A stretch of 64,000 nt of DNA from Streptomyces sp. NBC_01476 (GTDB lineage Bacteria > Actinomycetota > Actinomycetes > Streptomycetales > Streptomycetaceae): the NCBI RefSeq assembly GCF_036227265.1, contig NZ_CP109446.1:3419001-3483000 (forward strand), in the 5' to 3' direction. Below are positions 52,385 through 60,605 of this stretch, one piece after another. The notes below the pieces were generated by a model. The model saw only the letters and a program-made list of their open reading frames with translations. It was not told where the DNA came from and made no database searches. Within the stretch, counting starts at the first letter, position 1, and each line of letters opens with the position of its first letter. The translations under genes and the position numbers were made by a program.

Positions 52385-54223
52385 TCACTGACGCTGGTCG
52401 GGCAACCTCGGCACTGGCAGACCAGCGAAGAGATGCTGGTTAGCGTTCAGGAAGTCGGTGACTTCAGTGTGGACTTCCAAGAAGATGGGAGCGGAGGTGA
52501 ACGACAGCGGGCTGACCGGACCGGTCAGCATGAACGGGTAGGTCTTCCGAGTCAAGGCACGTGGGTCTGCGAACGACTTGTACAACTCCAGCGCAGGCCC
52601 ACGCCCGACTTCGTCGGTGAGCCGGTTCAGGTCGCTACCCGTGGTCAGCCCGTACCCGAACGCCTTGATCCGCAACTGGGTGTAGATGCCAGGGGACAGG
52701 GCAGAGACCTCCTGGGTGATGAACATCCAACCGAGCCCGTACTTGCGCGTGGTGCGTACGTACTCGGTGAGGCTGGCTGCAAGCCGGGCGGTCTGCTCGC
52801 CAGCGGGCTGCGACGAGGCGAAGCGGTGGGCTTCGTCGAACACTACACAGCAGTTAATGGGGCGCTCCGTCCCGTGCCACCGCTCCTCGGCCACCCGGCG
52901 CAGGTTGCTCGCGATGTCCTTGATAAGCCGGGCCTTCGTCTCCGGGTCATCAAGCCAGGTCAGCCCTGACCGCGCCGACAGATCGATGATCACGTACGGG
53001 GCAGCTTGTCCACCGCTGCGCCCGTCCACGACGTCGTGGATCAGCCGCTCTAGCTTGATGCGGGGACGACCTGCGAGATTAGTGGGCGCGAAGAGATTGT
53101 GAACGGGCCTGAAAATGCTGGCGAGTTGTTGGAATTCCGACGGGCTGGTGAGGATCCGGTCGAGGGTGCCGATGACGCGGTCCCGCGGGCCTTTGGAGTT
53201 GTAGACGCGGGTGAGGGCGGGCACGTCGCCTTGCAGGGAGGTCAGCAGTGCGCGCAACACCTCATCGGGTTGGCGATCATCCCAGTTGGCTGCATTGTGG
53301 AGGAGTCGCACGAACTCGTCCAGCGCCGCCTCCCGGTTGGCGGCGTGTTTGATCGTGAGCTGGTGGAAAAACCTCGCCCCGTCGAGGAGTTCGACGAATG
53401 TCGTGGCCCACGGCGGCAACCGCACGTCCTCGGCGATCGACAGGCCCCGGACCTCCCGGCCCAGATTCCGTGCCCAGGCCTTCAAGTCGAAGGGAAAACC
53501 ATTCTGGGAAGAGAACTGGCCCTGGGGATCGAACGCCAGAACACCAAGGGACAGGTGCCGCATCTGTGCGGCGAGCCAGTACACCGCGAGCGCAGTCTTC
53601 CCGGAACCATTGCGTCCGAACACCCCCACATGGAAAGCGCCGTCGGTCTGGTCACCAGCGAAGTCACGCACGTAGAGGGGCAGTTGCACGCTGGAGCGAT
53701 AGATGCGCCCAAGGTAAACCACCTCGGGCGCATGGCTGGAAATGAGTGCTCCCACGGTTTCGTCGTCGACGCGACGGACTGGCATGCCAGTGCTGGGACT
53801 CATGCCCAAGGCACCACTTGACTCGTGAGGCGACGTTTGAAATGGAGGGTGCGGACTGTCGGTTTCGTAGACAGCCTGGATCACAACCTTCGCGGTGCGT
53901 GTATCGCCGACCGTGGAAAGGTGGGGCAGGCGGCCGTGCATCTTGACGACGCCGCGCATGTTCAAGTCCTCATGCCACCGGTTGCGCGTCTCGATCTCGG
54001 CGACAGTCCCCACAGCCAGTAGATGACGCCGAGGCTCCAACTGATGAGTGAGGGCTACCAGGTCGCCCAGCAACGTGGTCGCGGAGGCATCCTCCAAGAT
54101 GTCGACGGTAACCTCGCTGGTCGTGCTGGGGGAGCCGACCGTGCCAATGATTTGCCCCGACAGGGTCTGGGCGGCTTGGCCTGTGGCGGGCGGCGGAATC
54201 GAGGGGCCAGGCACGGGTCTCAC
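52385..54223 (-). CDS. herA: HerA-type hexameric DNA translocase ATPase
   Basis: A 612-aa ATPase from GTG 54223, which overlaps the NurA stop (GTGA). The N-terminal beta-barrel (HAS-type) shows GQIIGTVGSPSTTSEVTVDI at 23-42. Walker A FGRNGSGKTALAVYWL lies near 200, Walker B CCVVFDEAHRFAS near 458, and the arginine-finger region TRKYGLGWMFITQE follows. HerA forms hexamers that pump DNA and works with NurA nuclease. In bacteria such pairs are often found in phage-defence loci. Tight coupling to the nuclease gene supports a complex. Confidence 0.88.
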   Translation of the reverse strand: MRPVPGPSIPPPATGQAAQTLSGQIIGTVGSPSTTSEVTVDILEDASATTLLGDLVALTHQLEPRRHLLAVGTVAEIETRNRWHEDLNMRGVVKMHGRLPHLSTVGDTRTAKVVIQAVYETDSPHPPFQTSPHESSGALGMSPSTGMPVRRVDDETVGALISSHAPEVVYLGRIYRSSVQLPLYVRDFAGDQTDGAFHVGVFGRNGSGKTALAVYWLAAQMRHLSLGVLAFDPQGQFSSQNGFPFDLKAWARNLGREVRGLSIAEDVRLPPWATTFVELLDGARFFHQLTIKHAANREAALDEFVRLLHNAANWDDRQPDEVLRALLTSLQGDVPALTRVYNSKGPRDRVIGTLDRILTSPSEFQQLASIFRPVHNLFAPTNLAGRPRIKLERLIHDVVDGRSGGQAAPYVIIDLSARSGLTWLDDPETKARLIKDIASNLRRVAEERWHGTERPINCCVVFDEAHRFASSQPAGEQTARLAASLTEYVRTTRKYGLGWMFITQEVSALSPGIYTQLRIKAFGYGLTTGSDLNRLTDEVGRGPALELYKSFADPRALTRKTYPFMLTGPVSPLSFTSAPIFLEVHTEVTDFLNANQHLFAGLPVPRLPDQRQ

Positions 54224-55365
54224 TTGCCTTCCGTGCGGTAGGAGTGGACGACGGACTGAGCCAACTGTGGAGACTGGCGGGTTAGGTGCAACTGGGCGGC
54301 GTTCTGGAGTGCCTTGATGCCCAGCCCCACGGACTTTGCCATTACGTCGGCGAGATACTGCGGGTAGGGCTCCTGTACGAATGGCGTCGTCAGCTGGAAT
54401 GCGATGCTGGCAAGGAGATCGTTCACACGGTCCGAGTCCTCAGCGCGACCGGGTTTGACCTCAATCCGGTAGGCGGTGGACGAGTCTGTGGGGCGGAAGT
54501 AGATGACGTAGAGCTCGCGGGACTGGAGCGGCTCCAGCGCCTCGTGGAGCTTGTTCGCCAGAGCCTTCTCCTCGTCAGTGGCGTCGTCATGGTGCTTGAT
54601 GTGCAGCTGGCGCCAAGGGTCGGCAGGAACGCGCTCGGGGACGACGTATTCGCCTCCGTTCAGGATGAGGGAGGTCAAGTACCTGTCGTCGCCGGGTATC
54701 GGCTTACCAACTTCATCTGCCAAGGCCTCGCAGATAGTGCGAGACGAGTTGTACTTCGGCATGGCGATGATCCTGGATTCGCTGGTGAAGGCAGCGAATG
54801 CGTCGACCAGGGAATGTTGGTTGGCAAGCTCGAGAACCCGGGAGCGAACGTCCGAGCTGCGGGAGGCCAGGGCAGAGTTGAGCTGGATGACTGGGGTCAG
54901 ATGACTGCCGTCGAAGATCCGCAACTCGTGCGGCGTGTCCGCGATCACGTCCAACTCCTGGATCACCATGCCGGCTCGGGCCAAGCGCTCGTTGTGCACG
55001 TCGTGCACGAGTACGTGCTGGGCGAAGGAGTGCTGGTTGTCGTCCCACTGCCAACCGCGCCCCTCGGGCGCGAAGCCCTCGACGCCAACGGCGACCGACA
55101 ACGCGATGTCAACGGCCACGGTGCGTTCGACAGCGAACCCGCCATCGACGGCTGCCAGCGTGAGCGGCCGGCCGCCCTGCCATTGCTCGATGAGGCCCAA
55201 GTCCAGTGCCGCCTCGCGAAGCTGGTCGCGCATCTCTAGGGCAGGGCCAAGAAGATTTTCGACCGTATCCGCCACAGCGGGTGCCGCCGACAGCAGGTCA
55301 GCCAGCAAGTCCTCCGGAAGCCGTGCGTAGTCCTCTTCCGAGGGCCCCCCGCCGTACGTGTTCAT
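54220..55365 (-). CDS. nurA: NurA-like nuclease, partner of HerA
   Basis: A 381-aa protein from ATG 55365, nine bases after AAGGAGGGG. NurA/RNase H-like motifs are visible: first acidic motif LTLAAVDGGFAVER near 68, RIFDGSHLTP near 148, and a C-terminal AYRIEVKPG and YPQYLADVMAKSVG segment. NurA enzymes are Mn-dependent exo/endonucleases that resect DNA with HerA. The stop overlaps the herA start by four bases, and the gene is preceded by the XRE-ImmA/IrrE gene on the same strand (72 bases). Together these form a probable restriction-type unit. Family call is from motifs and gene order. Confidence 0.8.
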   Translation of the reverse strand: MNTYGGGPSEEDYARLPEDLLADLLSAAPAVADTVENLLGPALEMRDQLREAALDLGLIEQWQGGRPLTLAAVDGGFAVERTVAVDIALSVAVGVEGFAPEGRGWQWDDNQHSFAQHVLVHDVHNERLARAGMVIQELDVIADTPHELRIFDGSHLTPVIQLNSALASRSSDVRSRVLELANQHSLVDAFAAFTSESRIIAMPKYNSSRTICEALADEVGKPIPGDDRYLTSLILNGGEYVVPERVPADPWRQLHIKHHDDATDEEKALANKLHEALEPLQSRELYVIYFRPTDSSTAYRIEVKPGRAEDSDRVNDLLASIAFQLTTPFVQEPYPQYLADVMAKSVGLGIKALQNAAQLHLTRQSPQLAQSVVHSYRTEGK

Positions 55366-55436
55366 GATCGTGCACCCCTCCTTGACCCGTTTACAGGCAG
55401 AACCTCGTCGCCTGCCATGGTGTTGCACTTTCTGAT

Positions 55437-56669
55437 TCAACGCTGACGCGGAGCTCCGCCTCCCCGTTCTTGTTTGGTTGGCCTGGGTCGCGGGGCGGGT
55501 GCAGGGTTGCGCAACTCATCAAGACTTGGCAGCGTTCGGCGGTGATTGGCGCCGTGGGCGTGGGTCCACACGCCCCGTGCCTGGAGTTGACTCGCCACGA
55601 TCGCGACGCCGACGCCGAGCTCGTCAGCCAGGTCCAACGCCTCAGTTGTACTGGAGATTTGATCAAGGCGAGTCAAACCCCTCTCGCCGAAAAGTGTATC
55701 CAGAGCGAACTCCTGGGCCTCCCGTTCCTGTGCGATTGCCTCGTCGGTTGCAGGGGCGACCTGGGGCTGGCCATCAGGAGTGTCTGCGTCGTCCTGCTCG
55801 ATGAACAGACCCTTGCGCCCGTGCAGCAGGACATGCCCAATTTCGTGGAACAACGTCACCCATAGCACGTCCTCCGTTTTGCCCCGCATGCTGAGCTGGA
55901 TCAAAGCGAACGGGCCGAGCCATCGGGTAGCGCCGTAGGCGCGGGCCCCTGGGACGTCAGGGACCAGGACAACAACGACTCCGAGCGCAGCCAGCTTCTG
56001 CCTTGCCACAGAGAGAGCCTCGCCCGGCGACCTCCTCGTCAACTGAGCCAGGTCCGGCAGCAATCGATGGACGCCCGCAGAGTTGAAGGGACCAGGATTC
56101 TCCTCGCGTGCAGCGAGTTCCCCCAAGCGCAGCCAAGCAGCCAACGCTCCGGGCAGGGCCTCGTAGGCGTAGGACTGTCGGAACGCGGCAGCGGGCTTGC
56201 GCCACACCTCGTACCAGGCTGCGATGTTGGCAACTCCGAAGAACTCCAGCAGCTGCCGGACCCGACTGGCCGTGTCCATCGGATGCGCAGGGATCGCTCC
56301 TTCTGAGGCTAGTGCCGCTACCGGCAGGCTCGCTAGCCAGGGCGCCGCCTCAGGGTCCTCCGCTTGAGCCCGCTCCTGGATCAAGCGCAGTTGCTGAGTG
56401 CGGTAGTCCGCCTCAAGCCGATTCCAAAGCCGGGCAGGAACCCCCACCGCGAACTCCAGACGCTGCGAGACCTCACCGCTGAGCGGCACGACGCCTTGCA
56501 AGACCTGGTTGATGTGCTTCGGTGTCAGTCCCGTCCGGGTGGCCAGTTCGGCCTGAGTCATCCCCAGTTCCTCCAAGCGCTCCCTGAGCGTTTCACCCGG
56601 CGGTACGGCGTAGTCAGGTTCCAAAGCGCCCACGAAACCGTGGAAGCCTCCATTACTGTGCGTCATCAT
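55437..56669 (-). CDS. XRE antitoxin fused to ImmA/IrrE-type zinc metallopeptidase
   Basis: A 410-aa protein; ATG 56669 (or 56666) follows GAGGAGG, so the longer frame to 56696 is rejected. Residues about 25-80 form an HigA-type helix-turn-helix (MTQAELATRTGLTPKHINQVLQG). The peptidase domain carries VTLFHEIGHVLLHG (H-E-x-x-H near 265-280), typical of the ImmA/IrrE family that cleaves repressors. Another acidic segment follows (EREAQEFALDTLFGERG). It is preceded by a HigB/RelE-like gene whose stop is about 30 bases upstream. It probably acts as antitoxin and/or stress-triggered protease controlling this island. Confidence 0.88.
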   Translation of the reverse strand: MMTHSNGGFHGFVGALEPDYAVPPGETLRERLEELGMTQAELATRTGLTPKHINQVLQGVVPLSGEVSQRLEFAVGVPARLWNRLEADYRTQQLRLIQERAQAEDPEAAPWLASLPVAALASEGAIPAHPMDTASRVRQLLEFFGVANIAAWYEVWRKPAAAFRQSYAYEALPGALAAWLRLGELAAREENPGPFNSAGVHRLLPDLAQLTRRSPGEALSVARQKLAALGVVVVLVPDVPGARAYGATRWLGPFALIQLSMRGKTEDVLWVTLFHEIGHVLLHGRKGLFIEQDDADTPDGQPQVAPATDEAIAQEREAQEFALDTLFGERGLTRLDQISSTTEALDLADELGVGVAIVASQLQARGVWTHAHGANHRRTLPSLDELRNPAPAPRPRPTKQERGGGAPRQR

Positions 56670-56698
56670 CGACACCTCCTCATCTCTTCCAGTCACCG

Positions 56699-57028
56699 CT
56701 AGTGGTAGTCGACCACATCGTCGATCACGACGGCTTCCACGGCACCCCAGTCGATCGGGGGGGCGATCACATCACCGCTTGCGTCCAGAGGGCGCATGAT
56801 CAACCGATACGGGCCATCCAGGTTGACCGCGATCGCCCCTTTGCGGTCGCCGGTCAACTCATGCGGATGCCCACCCAACTCGCGCAGTTCGGCCAGGCTC
56901 TCGGCCACACGCAGATGCTGCAGTCGCAATTGCAGGCGGCGAGCACGCACAGGGCCGAACGCCCGGACCATCGCCTTGTCCGTGGCGCAGGTGTCGCGAA
57001 GTCGCGCATTGGCGAAGTCCACCCTCAT
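56699..57028 (-). CDS. HigB/RelE-like toxin
   Basis: A 109-aa protein from ATG 57028 with only a G-run upstream. Sequence pattern fits the HigB/RelE ribonuclease fold: MRVDFANARLRDTC ... FGPVRARRLQLRLQHLRVAESLAELRELGG ... DGPYRLIMRPLDASG ... AVVIDDVVDYH. Toxin precedes the XRE gene, the order of higBA modules. A perfect palindrome lies at 57049-57065 over the promoter. It should cleave ribosome-bound mRNA; catalytic residues vary in this family and I cannot confirm activity. Confidence 0.82.
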   Translation of the reverse strand: MRVDFANARLRDTCATDKAMVRAFGPVRARRLQLRLQHLRVAESLAELRELGGHPHELTGDRKGAIAVNLDGPYRLIMRPLDASGDVIAPPIDWGAVEAVVIDDVVDYH

Positions 57029-57048
57029 ACCCCCGAGCGTAGCAGAGT

Positions 57049-57065
57049 ATTACCTAGTAGGTAAT
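57049..57065 (-). promoter_or_regulatory. Palindromic operator of the higBA-like module
   Basis: ATTACCTAGTAGGTAAT is a perfect palindrome with one central base, 21 bases upstream of the toxin start, where the promoter -10 region should lie. It fits antitoxin autoregulation. Confidence 0.75.
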
Positions 57066-57259
57066 GAACCACCTAGGGAAAGACTTTCCGCAAGGGTTGC
57101 TACGTCACAAGAGGGGCAAGGTGGCCCCGCGCAGGGGCGTCGGCGTGTAAGCGGCGGCCCAAGCCTGCACGACGAGGAACATAGGCGGCGGGCTGGGAAC
57201 CGCCCAATCCAGCAGACGGATCGCCCTGATCTCTCTGCGAGCCGTTACGAGATGCGTGG

Positions 57260-57565
57260 TTAGCCTTCGCTGATCCTGATCGGCGCTCCATGCTCGTTGC
57301 GCTCGTACACACGGCGGGTGTTCCTGTCGATCTTGTTGGCCACCTCGTCGTTGAGGTCGATGCCGTTCATCTCGGCCAGGGCCACCAGGTACAGGAAGAC
57401 GTCGGCCAGCTCCTCGCCGAAGTCGGGCAGGCCCTTGCGCCAGGCGGTGAAGGCTTCGCCGATCTCGGCGGTCAGGAGGCCGAACTCTAGGGGCACATCG
57501 GTGGTGTTGAAGCCCTTGGCGGTCTTGTTCTCCCCGGCGAGCTTCTGGGCGGACCGGATGTCCAT
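57260..57565 (-). CDS. MazG-like nucleotide pyrophosphohydrolase
   Basis: A 101-aa protein from ATG 57565, three bases after GGAGGA. The compact all-alpha NTP-PPase fold is recognisable: GLLTAEIGEAFTAW (E-x-x-E), then FGEELADVFLYLVALAEMNGIDL (E-x-x-D) which binds Mg and the triphosphate. Such enzymes hydrolyse non-canonical or surplus dNTPs to monophosphates. It is the last gene of a three-gene nucleotide cassette with a dTMP-kinase-like and a deoxyribosyltransferase-like gene. These are common phage- or island-borne functions. Confidence 0.88.
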   Translation of the reverse strand: MDIRSAQKLAGENKTAKGFNTTDVPLEFGLLTAEIGEAFTAWRKGLPDFGEELADVFLYLVALAEMNGIDLNDEVANKIDRNTRRVYERNEHGAPIRISEG

Positions 57566-57645
57566 GGCTCCTCCGACGAGTGGGGCAGCAGGTCGGTCGC
57601 AGCCTAGCGAGGTGAGGAGCGCGCCAGAGGAGGGGCCAGGGAAGT

Positions 57646-58146
57646 TCACTCTGCAGGAGGGATATCCAGCGTGCTGGTGTCGATCGTCAGCACAGGCGCG
57701 TAGTCCGCCAAAGCGTCGAAGACACGTCGGTGGGCCGTGATCAGAGCCGTGACGTCGTCCAGGCTGATGGCCTCGCCGTCGCGGGCGAGGAGCCGTTGGT
57801 GGACGACGGCCGGCGGGGCGGTGAGGTGGACGAGCAGGCCATCTCGGGCGATGACGGTTTCGGCGAGGTCGATCGCCTCGCTCCACGTGATGCGTGAGCG
57901 GCCCCGGGTGAGAGGGCCGTAGACCAGTTCGCTGAGGAAGCAGCGGTCGAACAGGAGGTGGCCCTCCCCGGCCAGGATCGCGCGGTACCGGCCGGCGAGA
58001 TCGAGGTGGTCGGGGATTCGCGGGGAGTGCACGACCGTGAAGCCGTAGTCGGCGGACAGGTGTCGGGCCAGGGTGGTCTTCCCGACGCCGTCGCACCCTT
58101 CGAGGACCAGGGTCCGGTGGCCTGCGGCGATCTGTTCGACGCTCAT
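57646..58146 (-). CDS. dTMP-kinase-like P-loop nucleotide kinase
   Basis: A 166-aa protein. Walker A LEGCDGVGKTTLARHL lies at about 15-30, FDRCFLSELVYG (the D-R motif) near 67, and a lid-like ARDGEAISLDD near 121. Length is shorter than cellular thymidylate kinase (about 200 aa). It likely phosphorylates a deoxynucleoside monophosphate. ATG 58146 overlaps the upstream stop by four bases (ATGA), and the MazG-like gene follows after 80 bases. Confidence 0.85.
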   Translation of the reverse strand: MSVEQIAAGHRTLVLEGCDGVGKTTLARHLSADYGFTVVHSPRIPDHLDLAGRYRAILAGEGHLLFDRCFLSELVYGPLTRGRSRITWSEAIDLAETVIARDGLLVHLTAPPAVVHQRLLARDGEAISLDDVTALITAHRRVFDALADYAPVLTIDTSTLDIPPAE

Positions 58147-58447
58147 GCGGACAGCCAGGCGGTGACGGCCTCCGCGGTGTCGAGCCGGGCCTGCACGGCG
58201 TACTGGATCATGAGGTTCCGCCAGTTCGGCTCACGGCCCGTGGCGTGTGTGAAACCGGGTCGACAGGCGTAGGCGGCAGTGGGCGTACCGGCGGCGCGCG
58301 CTGCGCCGATCAGCACTGCGCCTCCGGGTGGGGTTTCCGGTCCGGAGACATCGACAAGGAGGCGCCTCGCCCCGATAGCGGCCGTCAGGTCTGCCAGAGC
58401 AGCCGAGCCGGGGTCGGGCGCGGCAAAGCGCTGCGGCCCGACTATGC
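58143..58447 (-). pseudogene. Truncated nucleoside 2-deoxyribosyltransferase-like gene
   Basis: From about 58447 the minus frame reads VGHRIVGPQRFAAPDPGS ... RRLLVDVSGPETPPGGAVLIGAARA ... HATGREPNWRNLMIQYAVQ, the C-terminal two thirds of a nucleoside deoxyribosyltransferase-like fold (D-x-S/P-E-x-P-G-G motif, N-L-M/I). The N-terminal strand with the usual Y-x-A-G-P start is missing. Upstream DNA belongs to an unrelated plus-strand gene beginning at 58479. It is therefore probably cut at a recombination junction near 58.45-58.48 kb. Its stop is still coupled to the kinase gene. Confidence 0.55.
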
Positions 58448-58478
58448 GGTGCCCGACTGAGACGCACGCCTGGACGAG

Positions 58479-59347
58479 ATGATCGACACCCTGATGGTCG
58501 AAAGCTGGCTGGTCACCCGGAGCGGTCCGTACGACTCCACGGTGCACGAAGTGCTCTACAACTCCGAGCCCGGAGGCCCGCACGCCCTGAACGGCGGCAG
58601 CACCGCCCCACTTCTGGCCGCCATCAACGCCCGCCTGGACCAGATCGGCCTACCGCCACGGGCACCTTCCTCCAGGCTTGAACCCTTCAACGCGGCAGAC
58701 GCCGTTCTCCACCGCGCCGGCTTCGTCTCCGAAGTGACCCACCGTGGACGCTTCCACCACCTGCCCGCCGGAATGACCGACCCGGTCGAACAGCGCCACA
58801 CGGTGACCCGGACCGTCGACATGCTGGGCGCCGAGGGCTTCGCCTACGCCGTCGATGCCGACCTGCTCGACCACAGCCTCCTGGTCCGTACCGATAACGG
58901 GCTGAGCCTCGGCGACCGTCTCGACCATCTCACCCAGTCCCTGTCCCGGGCCGGTCACACCAGCCAGGCGGTCGCGGTGCTCAGCGAGCTGACCGCGCCC
59001 GGTGACGGCGTCCTGGACCGGCTTACCGAAGTCCTCGACGCCACGGCCGACTGGTGGGAAGGACTCGGCGAGACAGCCGATCCCCTCTACGCCACCAGCC
59101 TTCGCCGCATCAACAGGCAGATGGGCGTCTCCACCCAGGAGATTTACAACCTGCGCAACACCCTGGCCGACCGGCACGCCGAGCACCCCCTACGGGCCCG
59201 ATCCGGCCCGATCACCTCCCAGGAGCCCCGCGTCGCTGCCGCGCTGGCATTCTCACCGCCCGGCGAACGCATCCCGCGCCGACGCCCTCGGCCCCGGCCT
59301 CCGCTGCACCGCCGACTGAGCGGCCCTCGTCCGCCCCCGGCCGCTGA
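58479..59347 (+). CDS. Plasmid/ICE-type hypothetical protein, possibly frameshifted at the 3' end
   Basis: ATG 58479 opens a frame of about 265 good codons (MIDTLMVESWLVTRSGPYD ... NRQMGVSTQEIYNLRN). After about 59265 the same frame turns into Arg/Pro-rich sequence with poor codon use and runs on into the next gene. A +1 shift there instead gives THPAPTPSAPASAAPPTERP and a stop at 59347, a natural C-terminus. The end given here assumes that shift. Otherwise the frame is one 642-aa fusion ending at 60407. No domain is recognised; similar genes occur on Streptomyces plasmids and integrative elements (from memory). Confidence 0.5.
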
Positions 59348-59441
59348 CCGGAGAACCTCCCGGATGCCCGCCTTGACCGGGACCAGCAGAACCCTGTCGC
59401 TTTTGCCGCCTGCTCCCGCACCCTGTTCCGAACGGATTGCC

Positions 59442-60407
59442 ATGCCTGCTCACGCCACCCGCTACGACGCCCAGCTCATCGAGCGCTTCGGCAGCATCGA
59501 CGCCTTCCGCGCCCGGCGCCACTCGCCCGACCCCGCAGAGTGGGGCCCCGCCCTTGACTACGTCCGGCTCGCCGAGACCGAGACGGAACTGGTGCAGTTG
59601 CGCTCCCGCGTGTGGATGCTCACCGCCCCCGGCAGTTACCCCGATACCGGGCTCGCCGCCAAGCTCGACGTGGTAATCGACGACATGTACGTGCTGATCG
59701 CACTGCGCGAGGACACCGCCCTCACCCTTGAAATGCAGCTCGGCCTCACCGCACCCCCGACCGAACACGGCAAGATGTTCGACCCCCACTGGCACCTGAC
59801 TCCCGCGCCGGGAACCATTCGCACCACGGAAAAAGCCCCTCCCCCGATTGATGACGATGCCGAATCCGGCACACACACGCCGCCCGCCAGGACTGTGCTC
59901 ACCGCTTTCGACGCCCGCGTCGAAGCACTCGCCGGCGATCTTGACCAGCTCCGGGCGCTCGCGGACCAGCCGCAAGCCGATCCCGCCCTGCGCGAGTTGA
60001 ACAGCAGTCACCTCGGGCTGATCGACGCAGAGACCGTCTGCCTCTTCCATCGCGTGCGCATCAACACGCTGGCCGACGGCCGCTGGTATGTCGACGGCCC
60101 GTTGGTGAGCACCATCGACGAGGCCCTCACCGCTCTGGAAGCTGGCATCACGACCCGGGACGACCACGCCCGCGATCTGGAACAGCGCCTGGACTGGCTG
60201 GAGGCAGACGCCACCCGCGACCCCGCTCGTGCCGCCGGCTTGATGTTCGCCGCGTCCGCGACGGCCGTACCGGTCGAGTCCGGTGATCGCCACGCCGCGG
60301 CTCAGGCGGTATCCCCCGCCGCACAACGCCATGGCACACCCACAGTCACCCCGGCCGAGACTCCGGCCCCGCCGAACGCTGCTCCCGCGTCCGTGCACCA
60401 CCGCTGA
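59442..60407 (+). CDS. Plasmid/ICE-type hypothetical protein
   Basis: ATG 59442 gives 321 aa (MPAHATRYDAQLIERFGSIDAF...); an in-frame ATG at 59364 with GGAGAACC upstream is an alternative. Residues about 55-95 and 150-270 are helical and charged with coiled-coil character (LDQLRALADQPQADPALREL; ARDLEQRLDWLEAD). The C-terminus is Ala/Pro-rich and disordered. There are no catalytic motifs. The sequence before its ATG (CCGAACGGAT) is repeated before the gene at 60606, so the two genes belong to one cassette. Confidence 0.65.
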   Translation: MPAHATRYDAQLIERFGSIDAFRARRHSPDPAEWGPALDYVRLAETETELVQLRSRVWMLTAPGSYPDTGLAAKLDVVIDDMYVLIALREDTALTLEMQLGLTAPPTEHGKMFDPHWHLTPAPGTIRTTEKAPPPIDDDAESGTHTPPARTVLTAFDARVEALAGDLDQLRALADQPQADPALRELNSSHLGLIDAETVCLFHRVRINTLADGRWYVDGPLVSTIDEALTALEAGITTRDDHARDLEQRLDWLEADATRDPARAAGLMFAASATAVPVESGDRHAAAQAVSPAAQRHGTPTVTPAETPAPPNAAPASVHHR

Positions 60408-60605
60408 ATCGGCCGTCCGCACCCGGGAACCAACGGGGCCAGCACCCGCGAGATCCGCGCCGCCAGCGGGCCCACGACGAACCACCCCGCGCCACCCATC
60501 CGGCCCTGACCGCAACCCGCCCTGGAGAACCGATGTACCCGACCCGCAGATCCGCCCACGCCACCACGTTCTCCCCCGCTACCGTCCTTCCCGAACGGAT
60601 CCGCC
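60408..60605. other. Gap with conserved upstream motif
   Basis: No gene. CTGGAGAACCGATG at about 60522-60535 and CCCGAACGGATCCGCC just before 60606 parallel the sequence before 59442. Confidence 0.4.

Noticed and set aside
58479..60407. Single 642-aa fused protein
   Set aside because: The middle (about 59265-59440) has poor codon usage and reads like intergenic DNA. Two genes with a shift at the end of the first explain it better, though the fusion cannot be excluded.
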